A stretch of 14,762 bases of DNA. Origin: PUPG01 sp041686485. Lineage in GTDB: Bacteria > Bacteroidota > Bacteroidia > Bacteroidales > UBA7960. Below the pieces are notes generated by a model, which ran no database searches, was not told the origin of the DNA, and saw nothing but the letters and a program-made list of their open reading frames with translations. Within the stretch, counting starts at the first letter, position 1. Each line of letters begins with the position of its first letter. The stretch is taken from NCBI GenBank assembly GCA_041686485.1, contig JAWLDT010000063.1:1-14762 (forward strand), read 5' to 3'. Positions 6,850-14,000 of the stretch are shown here, in pieces. The translations under genes were made by a program, and so were the position numbers.

Positions 6850-6875
6850 CAGGCCGGCCAAGTCCGGCCTGCAAC
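6850..6875 (-). repeat. REP-like hairpin element, type B
   Basis: The arms CAGGCCGG (6850-6857) and CCGGCCTG (6864-6871) are perfect 8-bp complements around the loop CCAAGT, the same loop as in the type A elements but with an unrelated stem. On the - strand it is directly preceded by GTTG (6872-6875), comparable to the GTAG of type A. Same orientation as both type A copies and only 15 bp from copy 2. Confidence 0.7.
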
Positions 6876-6901
6876 TGTAGTAAGGCATGTTACCTTTTGC
6901 A

Positions 6902-6945
6902 CCCGGGGCGTTGCCACCGGGCTGAATTAACCTGCCCTTCAGGGC
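6902..6945. repeat. Double-hairpin GC-rich intergenic element
   Basis: Hairpin one (6902-6921) pairs CCCGGGGC with GCC-A-CCGGG around GTT, with one bulged A. Hairpin two (6934-6945) pairs GCCCT with AGGGC around TC. A 12-bp AT-rich linker joins them. The layout resembles dispersed double-hairpin repeats that I recall from Bacteroidota spacers. No second copy is in the window, so its repeat status cannot be shown here. Confidence 0.45.
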
Positions 6946-6963
6946 GACCCGCTCACAACGCTC

Positions 6964-6984
6964 AGCTCCCAGCTCCCAGCTCCC
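6964..6984. repeat. Heptamer tandem repeat, unit AGCTCCC x3
   Basis: Three perfect head-to-tail copies of AGCTCCC, beginning the series of heptamer arrays in this spacer. Confidence 0.8.
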
Positions 6985-7001
6985 GTTTACCCTCTTTCTT
7001 C

Positions 7002-7029
7002 CTTCCAGCTTCCAGCTTCGAGCTTCCAG
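7002..7029. repeat. Heptamer tandem repeat, unit CTTCCAG x4
   Basis: Four copies of CTTCCAG, the third reading CTTCGAG. The period is again 7 bp. Rotated, the unit is AGCTTCC, one substitution from the AGCTCCC unit of the previous array, which suggests common origin. Confidence 0.8.
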
Positions 7030-7040
7030 CTACTTTTCCC

Positions 7041-7131
7041 GTTCACCGTTCACTGTTCACTGTTCACTGTTCACTGTTCACCGTTCACTGTTCACTGTTC
7101 ACCGTTCACCGTTCACTGTTCACTGTTCACC
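7041..7131. repeat. Heptamer tandem repeat, unit GTTCAC(C/T) x13
   Basis: Thirteen uninterrupted 7-bp units GTTCACY over 91 bp, with the last base varying as C,T,T,T,T,C,T,T,C,C,T,T,C. The array runs directly into the 3' end of ddl: the last units encode the final residues and the TGA stop. The last two units are repeated at 7317-7330 because of the assembly duplication. Confidence 0.9.
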
Positions 7132-7216
7132 TTCAGACAGGGCTTCCTCAATCAGGATGGTAAACAGGTCTGTGTTGCTGATGCCTGCCACAGCGGCTTG
7201 TTGTGGTACCAGACTG
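7118..7216 (-). other. Artefactual duplicate of the ddl 3' end left of the assembly gap
   Basis: These 99 bp are identical to 7317-7415 and contain the last codons of ddl, stop at 7120-7122. It should not be counted as a second gene or a pseudogene. The exact identity directly on both sides of a 100-N spacer is what two unjoined, overlapping contig ends look like. Confidence 0.85.
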
Positions 7217-7316
7217 NNNNNNNNNNNNNNNNNNNNNNNNNNNNNNNNNNNNNNNNNNNNNNNNNNNNNNNNNNNNNNNNNNNNNNNNNNNNNNNNNNNN
7301 NNNNNNNNNNNNNNNN
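7217..7316. other. Assembly gap (100 N)
   Basis: Exactly 100 N, the conventional placeholder for a gap of unknown length. Since the flanks share a 99-bp terminal overlap, the true distance is probably negative, meaning that the contigs overlap and no sequence is missing. Confidence 0.95.
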
Positions 7317-7318
7317 GT

Positions 7319-8317
7319 TCACTGTTCACCTTCAGACAGGGCTTCCTCAATCAGGATGGTAAACAGGTCTGTGTTGCTGATGCCTGCCACAGCGGCTTGT
7401 TGTGGTACCAGACTGTTGGATGTCATTCCCGGGGTTACATTAACCTCCAGGAAATAAAGCTGATCATGACGCTGGATAAAATCAAAACGTACCAGGCCTG
7501 ACAGGTTCAGATGATCGTATAGCAGGGCGCTCTGGTTCTGCACTTTGTCTTTTAATTCATCCGTGATGCGGGCTGGTGTGATTTCATCGGCGGCACCTTT
7601 AGTATATTTGGCCTCATAGTCGAAAAAGTCGGCTTCTGTTTTGCTGATGATTTCCGTTACCGGCAGTACCTTCACGACACCCTTTATCCGGTAAGCCCCA
7701 CAGGTTAACTCTGTCCCGTCAATAAATTCCTCAACCATGACGGCATCATCGTGTTCAAAAGCCCGTTCGATGGCATCCCGGAGCACCGCCTTTTCTTTAA
7801 CAAAAGTCATACCCAGGCTGGATCCTCCTTCATTCGGTTTAACAAAAACAGGCAAATTGACTGATTGCAAGATAGTGTCCGTAAAATAGGGGTTGTTGTG
7901 GGTCAGTCTCACGGCTTTTGGCACCGTAAAACCTGCTTCTGCGACGACCCTGTTGCAATAATACTTGTTGAACGTAAGTGCCGATGCCAACACGCCGGCC
8001 GTAGTATAGGGGATTCCGATGAGTTCAAAGTAAGCCTGCAGTTTTCCGTCTTCTCCGGGTGTGCCATGTATGGTGATGAAGGCACAGTCGAACAGAATTT
8101 TTTGTCCATCCACGCAGATTGAAAAGTCATTTCTGTCAACGGGTACTTCCCGACCGTGGCTGTCAGTATATACCCATTTTCCAAACCTTATAACGATGGT
8201 GTACACCTCGAAGAGCGCCGGATCCAAATTGGTTTCAATCATCTGCGCGCTTTGTATCGATATGACGTATTCGCCGGTATCTCCGCCTGCAATCAGGGCA
8301 ATCGTTTTTTTAGCCAT
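7319..8317 (-). CDS. ddl: D-alanine--D-alanine ligase
   Basis: A 332-aa cytoplasmic ATP-grasp enzyme joining two D-Ala for the peptidoglycan stem peptide. Visible family features: the N-terminal GGDTGE loop (11-16, E16 matching the D-Ala-binding Glu), HGTPGEDGKLQ (84-94), GIPYTTAGVLASALTFNK (101-118), VKPNEGGSSLGM (159-170), EEFIDGTELTCG (196-207), the omega-loop FDYEAKY (232-238) with a Lys-Tyr pair like DdlB Lys215-Tyr216, and RFDFI...LEVNVTPGMTSNSLVP with metal ligands near D279, E291 and N293. The Lys-Tyr pair favours D-Ala-D-Ala over D-Ala-D-Lac activity. The stop codon and last two or three residues come from the adjacent heptamer array. The gene is complete in the right-hand contig, so the gap does not truncate it. 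It lies 98 bp after rdgB. Confidence 0.95.
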   Translation of the reverse strand: MAKKTIALIAGGDTGEYVISIQSAQMIETNLDPALFEVYTIVIRFGKWVYTDSHGREVPVDRNDFSICVDGQKILFDCAFITIHGTPGEDGKLQAYFELIGIPYTTAGVLASALTFNKYYCNRVVAEAGFTVPKAVRLTHNNPYFTDTILQSVNLPVFVKPNEGGSSLGMTFVKEKAVLRDAIERAFEHDDAVMVEEFIDGTELTCGAYRIKGVVKVLPVTEIISKTEADFFDYEAKYTKGAADEITPARITDELKDKVQNQSALLYDHLNLSGLVRFDFIQRHDQLYFLEVNVTPGMTSNSLVPQQAAVAGISNTDLFTILIEEALSEGEQ

Positions 8318-8415
8318 GTATGGATTTGGTTTGTGATTGTTATCGGACTATATAAGTGAGTTCATATCGTTCATTATCCTGTTTGCCTTGCTGCTAAAGT
8401 TTGATGATGATCCGG

Positions 8416-9009
8416 TTATGAGCCGGCAGGGCGGTAATTTTGCAGAAAATCGGCCAGTTTTTGAAGGGCTCTGTAACGGTGACTGATTTTGTTTTTGGTT
8501 GCTGCATCCATTTCGGCAAAGGTTTGCCGGTAGCCATCCGGCACGAATACCGGGTCATAGCCGAAGCCATTGTTTCCTCTTGGTTGATCGGTAATATGGC
8601 CACATGCTTTTCCTTCAAACAGGTGTGTTTCTCCATCGATGATCAGGGCAATGACCGTCCGGAAGCATGCCTGGCGATTATCCCGTCCGTCGAGTTCGTA
8701 TAGCAATTTGTTGATATTTGCATTGTTGTCCTTCGCCTGTCCGGCATAACGCGCGGATAACACGCCCGGCAGACCGTTCAGGGCGTCCGCCTCCAGGCCG
8801 GTATCATCGGCAAAACAGTTTACGGAATAGTTGTTGTATACATACCTTGCTTTGGCAATGGCATTTTCTTCCAGGGTGTCGTATGGTTCCGGAATGTCTT
8901 CATGACATCCCAGGTCGTGAAGACCGGTGATCAGGAAGTTACCTTCCAGGATGGCCCGGATCTCTTCAACTTTGTCTTGGTTATGACTGGCAAACGTTAT
9001 GCTGATCAT
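8416..9009 (-). CDS. rdgB: RdgB/HAM1 family XTP/dITP diphosphatase
   Basis: A 197-aa cytoplasmic enzyme hydrolysing non-canonical purine triphosphates (dITP, XTP) to monophosphate and pyrophosphate, which keeps deaminated bases out of DNA. The length is typical of the family. Motifs in order: ASHNQDKVEEI (7-17, the triphosphate-binding start), FADDTGLEADALNGLPGV (66-83, with D68 and D69 as catalytic or metal residues), SARYAG (85-90), NNGFGYDPVF (146-155) and TFAEM followed by KNKISHRYRAL (172-182), the purine pocket. The usual motif SxNxGK reads SHNQDK here. The start is 6 nt after the stop of the biotin carrier gene, so the two are very likely translationally coupled. Confidence 0.95.
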   Translation of the reverse strand: MISITFASHNQDKVEEIRAILEGNFLITGLHDLGCHEDIPEPYDTLEENAIAKARYVYNNYSVNCFADDTGLEADALNGLPGVLSARYAGQAKDNNANINKLLYELDGRDNRQACFRTVIALIIDGETHLFEGKACGHITDQPRGNNGFGYDPVFVPDGYRQTFAEMDAATKNKISHRYRALQKLADFLQNYRPAGS

Positions 9010-9015
9010 AGGATG

Positions 9016-9342
9016 CTATTTCAGCTCTACCAGCGGGTGGTTTTTGGGTACCATATCACCTTCTTTCACATTAACCCTCTTGACGATACCATTTTCCGGG
9101 GCAAGCATAATATTTTTCATTTTCATGGCTTCCAGCACGCAAAGCTGATCTCCTTCCTGTACTTTTTGCCCCTGCTTAACAAACACTTTTTGGATGTTGC
9201 CCGGCATAAATGATGAGACCACCATGGGGTTCAGCGGTGTATAGGGTTTGCGTAACTCAAACTTTTTGTTTGGGCGGGTTTTGTACCCGACCTCATCCAC
9301 CGAAAGGGTGATCCATTCGTTGTTGCCTTTTTGCTTTTTCAT
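9016..9342 (-). CDS. Biotin carboxyl carrier protein of an acyl-CoA carboxylase or decarboxylase
   Basis: A 108-aa protein made mostly of one biotinyl/lipoyl domain (about 38-107). The biotinylation motif EAMKM is at 71-75, with K74 as the modified lysine, and the preceding FMPGNIQKVFVKQGQKVQEGD is the usual first half of the domain. The N-terminal part (1-37) is short and basic; there is no Ala/Pro-rich linker and no membrane segment. The carrier moves carboxybiotin between a biotin carboxylase (or decarboxylase) and the carboxyltransferase encoded directly upstream, 62 bp away. The gene could serve a propionyl/acyl-CoA carboxylase or a methylmalonyl-CoA decarboxylase; the window holds neither a biotin carboxylase nor a membrane decarboxylase subunit to settle this. 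Confidence 0.9.
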   Translation of the reverse strand: MKKQKGNNEWITLSVDEVGYKTRPNKKFELRKPYTPLNPMVVSSFMPGNIQKVFVKQGQKVQEGDQLCVLEAMKMKNIMLAPENGIVKRVNVKEGDMVPKNHPLVELK

Positions 9343-9404
9343 GAAAAAAATGTCTTTAAGAATTCAAACATGCCAATTTATGCATCATAACAAAAAAGCA
9401 GGTA

Positions 9405-10952
9405 TTAAAATGGCGGGATACCATGTTTTTTCTGCGGAGATGGTTCTGCTTTTTCTGCGGATATTTCGAGTGAATGCAGCAGAAATCTTCTGGTTTCGTC
9501 CGGCTCGATCACTGCGTCGATGTAGCCATGGGCAGCGGCTACATATGGGTTGGCAAATTTTTTCTTATATTCTTCGACCTTCCTTTGTCTTGTATCTTCC
9601 GGGTTTGAGGCATTCATGATCTCCTGACGGAAGATGATGTTGGCGGCACCTTCCGGACCCATCACGGCTATTTCGGCGGTTGGCCAGGCGAATACAAAGT
9701 CGGCTTTCAGGTGTCGGGAGCACATGGCGATATAGCCTCCTCCATAGGCCTTTCGCAAAATTACCGTTACCTTGGGTACCGTGGCCTCGCTGTAGGAATA
9801 AAGGATTTTGGCCCCATGCCGGATGACGCCCGAGTGCTCCTGATCGATACCCGGCAGGTATCCGGGAAGGTCTACAAAGGTCACCAGCGGGATATTGAAA
9901 GCATCACAATACCGTATGAAACGGGCGGCTTTGTCGGATGAGTCCACATCAAGCACACCTGCCAGGATGAGTGGCTGGTTTGCCACAAAACCGACTGTCT
10001 GGCCATTCATTCGGCCGAAACCAACAACCATGTTGGCGGCAAACATTTCCTGTACTTCAAAGAAGTCGCTATCGTCGCTGACAGCCTTGATTACATCACG
10101 AACATCATAAGGTTCGCGCGGGTCTGACGGGATGATGTTATCCAGCTTAAACTGTTTTGATTTGGGCGCCTTTTTGGGGAAGGATGCCGCTTTTCGGTTA
10201 TTGTTCCAGGGTATATAGGAGACCAGTTTTTTGATCTTTTCAAAACACGCTGTTTCACTTTCGGAAAAGAAGTGGGCATTACCACTGATCTCACTGTGCA
10301 CTTTGGCACCGCCGAGGTCTTCCATGCTGATCTCCTCACCCAATACGGAGCGAATTACTTCCGGCCCGGTGATAAACATTTTGGAGGTTTTGTCTACAAC
10401 AAACACAAAGTCGGTGAGGGCAGGTGAGTATACGGCGCCACCGGCACAGGGTCCCAGTATGACAGAAATCTGCGGGATAACCCCGGAAGCCTGGGTGTTG
10501 CGGTAAAATATTTCGCCATAGCCGGCCAGTGAATTGACACCTTCCTGGATGCGCGCACCGCCGGAATCGTTGATGCCAATGATGGGGATCCTCATCTTCA
10601 TGGCATGATCCATGATCTTCCCGATTTTACGGGCATGCATCAGACCTAACGATCCACCCGCTACGGTGAAATCCTGCGCGTAAATGCAGACCGGGTGACC
10701 GTTGATGGTTCCCGTCCCGGTAATGACCCCGTCACCGGGCAGGTGCTTTTTGTCCATGTCAAAATCTTTGGCTGCATGTTCCACAAACAGGTCATATTCG
10801 TGGAAAGAGTTGGGGTCAAGCAACGAAACGATACGCTCGCGCGCTGTCATCTTACCCAGAGAAACCTGTTTCTCAATGGCTTTTTGCCCGCCGCCCTGTA
10901 TCGCGATCTGCATCCTTTTTTTCAGATCCAGTGTCTTCTGTTTGATTGACAT
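9405..10952 (-). CDS. Acyl-CoA carboxylase carboxyltransferase (beta) subunit, PccB/MmdA type
   Basis: A 515-aa cytoplasmic crotonase-fold carboxyltransferase transferring CO2 between carboxybiotin and propionyl-CoA or a similar acyl-CoA. Length and both halves match the PccB/AccD5/MmdA family. The N-terminal half carries the acyl-CoA oxyanion motif DSGGARIQEGV (129-139) and GPCAGGAVYSPA (167-178). The C-terminal half carries the biotin-side motif RKAYGGGYIAM (400-410) and WPTAEIAVMGPEGA (423-436). It heads the leftward cluster and is followed by the biotin carrier. In Bacteroidota the same subunit works either in propionyl-CoA carboxylase or in a sodium-pumping methylmalonyl-CoA decarboxylase used in propionate formation. 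No OadG-like or decarboxylase beta subunit follows, so I leave the symbol open. Confidence 0.93.
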   Translation of the reverse strand: MSIKQKTLDLKKRMQIAIQGGGQKAIEKQVSLGKMTARERIVSLLDPNSFHEYDLFVEHAAKDFDMDKKHLPGDGVITGTGTINGHPVCIYAQDFTVAGGSLGLMHARKIGKIMDHAMKMRIPIIGINDSGGARIQEGVNSLAGYGEIFYRNTQASGVIPQISVILGPCAGGAVYSPALTDFVFVVDKTSKMFITGPEVIRSVLGEEISMEDLGGAKVHSEISGNAHFFSESETACFEKIKKLVSYIPWNNNRKAASFPKKAPKSKQFKLDNIIPSDPREPYDVRDVIKAVSDDSDFFEVQEMFAANMVVGFGRMNGQTVGFVANQPLILAGVLDVDSSDKAARFIRYCDAFNIPLVTFVDLPGYLPGIDQEHSGVIRHGAKILYSYSEATVPKVTVILRKAYGGGYIAMCSRHLKADFVFAWPTAEIAVMGPEGAANIIFRQEIMNASNPEDTRQRKVEEYKKKFANPYVAAAHGYIDAVIEPDETRRFLLHSLEISAEKAEPSPQKKHGIPPF

Positions 10953-10987
10953 ATTTGTATGGTTTTTGTTTTTAATGTCTTGATTAA

Positions 10988-10995
10988 CAAAAATA
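10988..10995 (-). promoter_or_regulatory. Candidate -7 element of the carboxyltransferase-led cluster
   Basis: On the - strand this reads TATTTTTG, matching TAnnTTTG, 35 bp before the ATG at 10952. No convincing TTTG is visible at the -33 distance. It would drive the carboxyltransferase, carrier, rdgB and possibly ddl. Confidence 0.35.
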
Positions 10996-11097
10996 TAAAC
11001 CGCTATTTACGGCTGATTACCGAAAATTTTACCGCAAAAGAATCTTCAAAGTAAATAAAAAAATGAAAATAAAAGAGGTTCTGGCACAAAAAAACAA

Positions 11098-14000
11098 TCA
11101 TTCTTGCAGGATAAATTTGATAACCTCCTGCCAATCATGGCTTTCAATCCGAATATAATAAATGCCCGCCGCCAGCTGACCGACTGAGAGGCTTTTCTCT
11201 GTACCTTTCATCACATCGTTTATTTCCCGCTTCATCACCTGTTGGCCGTGGGTGTTAAAAAGGCTGACTGACACGCTGGATGCCGAATGTCCGAACTGCA
11301 GTGTAAGCTGGTCCGAAGCCGGATTCGGGAAAATAGTGACAGCGTCTTCTATGTGTATATCGGGCAATTGTAAAGGTGATTTGCTAAATTGCGCTGTAAG
11401 GGTTGAGTTTTGATCCGGCATGGTATATAGCAGCTCTTTTTCCTGACTTACCTCCACATTGTTCTCAAGCCATGCCTCAAAATTATAGGTGATGTTCGGT
11501 GAGGCTTTCAGTAACACTGTTTCCCCGGCCAGGTAGGTTCCCTGTCCAATTGCTGTGCCGGCATTTTCCGGATCAATGTTTATTGCCAGATTATGTCTGA
11601 TCGTTGTTGCATCAAGAATTTCCAGCATGTCAATGGCAAAATACCCATCTTGTTCTCCGGTATATTGAAATGCCAGCCTGACGGATTCTTTATTGCCCAG
11701 TGCATCCAGGTTGATAGTAACAGGGAGCCATTGCAGGTCGTTCTCACCGGTGCCCATCGCGGGGTGATTGCGGCTATCCCATACCTTCTCAAATGCCTCC
11801 CCCTCATGGGCGGCCATCACGGTAAGGGATCCCTGTTGCTCCTCATTGTCAAAGATGTTGCTGACCATAAACCGGAATGCCGGAAAGAGGAGTTCCGAAA
11901 AATCGATTTCAGGCAAAACGAGCCATTCATCATGATCTGTATTACCGGTGCCTGCCGCCACGAAAAATGCATCTCCGGCATGAGGTGTTAAGGTCCCTGC
12001 ATCTGTTTCATGGGATGTAACCAACGACCATGGCTCCTCCTCTCCATAATATAGCCAGCAATCGTCATCAAAACCGGCCGGGAACATTTCCTCGTAAGGC
12101 CATTGGTCAAGCGGACTGCCACAATTTTCAGCCTTCAGCAGGTAAGTTGCCTCAGAAGGTAATGATTCCTGGTCATTATACACGGCGGTGGCATGGTAGC
12201 GGAAAAGGCCGTCCTCAGACAAAAAGTCTGTGTGTGTCCAGTCATCTTCCGGGTCTGCGGTATGTATGTGTTCATCATTCCGGTAGATACGGTATTCGTC
12301 CGGTTCTTCATCCGGATTGATGATGCGCAGGCTTTTCTTTGCCAACGTATTGGGAGAAACCTCTGTTGATTTCCGGTTGTTGTTTTGTCCCGGTACGGAT
12401 GTCAATGCATGAGGGGATTGGTTTTCACCATCCCTGGAATCATCTATAAAAATTTTGGTCATATATGCAAAAGAACCTTCCTGTGCATCATTATGCGGAC
12501 TCCAGTCGCCGGCAGTTCCATAAAAGGAAAAACCTTCCCCGAGGTTGACAAGTTTCATGAGGGAGGAAGGGTGCCCGCTGTCGTCTGACGGGTCAATGGC
12601 CACATAAAAAAAGTCGTCGAGTATCAATGGGTCCTCCAGTTCATAAACTACCTCCTGCAGGTGGGTGGCGGTTAGGTTGTCTGATTCATAGAGCAGGTCA
12701 TGACCATTGCGGTCATATACTTTAAACCTGAACTGGTTGTCCGGCCATGTATGCTCATCGTGTTCAACAAACACATGGGAGATTTTTTTCAGGTGCACCG
12801 GGTAGTTAATGCCCAGTTCATGGGCATCAAACAATGTTGCCCTTTCAGGGTCTGCCCAGGTGAGGTGTGTATACTCCTGTACATAACTGTGCCATCCTTC
12901 TTTGTTAGGAGCATTTCCGGGAGCATACCATGACACTTCTGCAGTTTGATTCTCAAGCAGACGGGCATGTATGAAACCGGGCGGGGGATATCCGGTGTGA
13001 TAAGGATCGTAACCGGCCATTGTTTCGGCGCCTGTTTCCAGCGGGTCAAGATAATGATCCAGACGGCCGGACTCCTCGGTGTCGTTTTGATCCCAGTGGT
13101 ACCAGACTTTTCCGTAAAAGTCGGGGGCATCAGGGTCATCACAGGTGGCGGCACCGCCTGTCAGTGTGCCGATGATTTTTTTCTCCTCATTAAAGATCGG
13201 GGAGCCGGAGGAGCCCGGTTCAGTCACGCCATGCCCGGATTCCGTTTCTGACCAGAGAACCCGCCAGGCAGAATTATCGGCCATTTGCTGGTCGCTCACA
13301 TTGGGTGCGGCGCTGGTAAGTTGTATATCGTAGGTGGATATTTTTTTTGCGTCACCATGTGGATGGTGTATCCCGGCACCTGCACTGCTTCCCTGGTTGG
13401 TTCTGTCCCAGCCATTGAAGTACGGTTGCCAGTGTGCCGGGGGTGTTTTGTGCAGACGCACCAGCCGGAAATCTGATCCGCCATCCAGCGGACCTTCGGC
13501 CTGGAAGTCGGCACCATATACCATATTATATGGTGGCATATCCTGGTTTTCGCAACCTTCATGTTCGAAATTAAAGTAAAACTGCCAGAAAAGCAGGTCG
13601 TAGTCACTGGCGCCCCTGCCGCAGTGTTCTGCTGACAGGAGATAGGGGGTTCCGTCCTGGGCTGTGTTGTTTACGAGTGATCCGGTGCACCAGTAATAGC
13701 TGTTATCCTCCCGCATGAGCATGCGGGCGATACCTCTTTTTTCATCCTGCCAGGGATCTCCTTCCGGACAGTTGATGTTCACCTGGCAGTCGCCGGCATC
13801 ACCAAAGCCTTTCCCATCCTCAAGGGCGGCCACACCACCTCCATCGGTGATATGTATTACACCCTCTATTTCCAGGGAACCTCTCTCCGGTTTGGTTGCT
13901 TTGCCCGGATACCAGGGCTCCTGGTATTCAATAATGACCTGGTCACCCGGTATAACAGCCGTCGAAAACCGGCCATTATCACGATTGTTGCGATGGTCAA

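Larger units (their letters stand above)
6551..7318. other. Long non-coding spacer with promoter, REP-like elements, heptamer arrays and assembly gap
   Basis: About 770 bp separate the PASTA gene from ddl. From left to right it holds a -7 element and inverted repeat (6579-6621), about 180 bp of AT-rich sequence in which I see nothing (6622-6803), two REP-like hairpins (6804-6834, 6850-6875), a double-hairpin element (6902-6945), three heptamer arrays (6964-7131), a duplicate of the ddl end (7118-7216) and 100 N. Open frames here (for example 6594-6845 and 6846-7163 on +) are low-complexity or repeat-derived and I do not accept them as genes. Confidence 0.7.

Noticed and set aside
6964..7131. 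Heptamer arrays considered as a CRISPR array
   Set aside because: There are no spacers: units are contiguous 7-mers, and no cas gene is nearby.
6846..7163. 105-aa + strand frame rich in FTVHCSLFTVHRSL repeats
   Set aside because: It is a translation of the heptamer arrays and REP-like elements; a 7-bp repeat read in triplets gives an apparent 7-residue protein repeat without coding meaning.
7120..7350. Reading frame across the N gap appearing as a second, broken ddl end
   Set aside because: It is produced by the 99-bp assembly duplication and the undefined bases.
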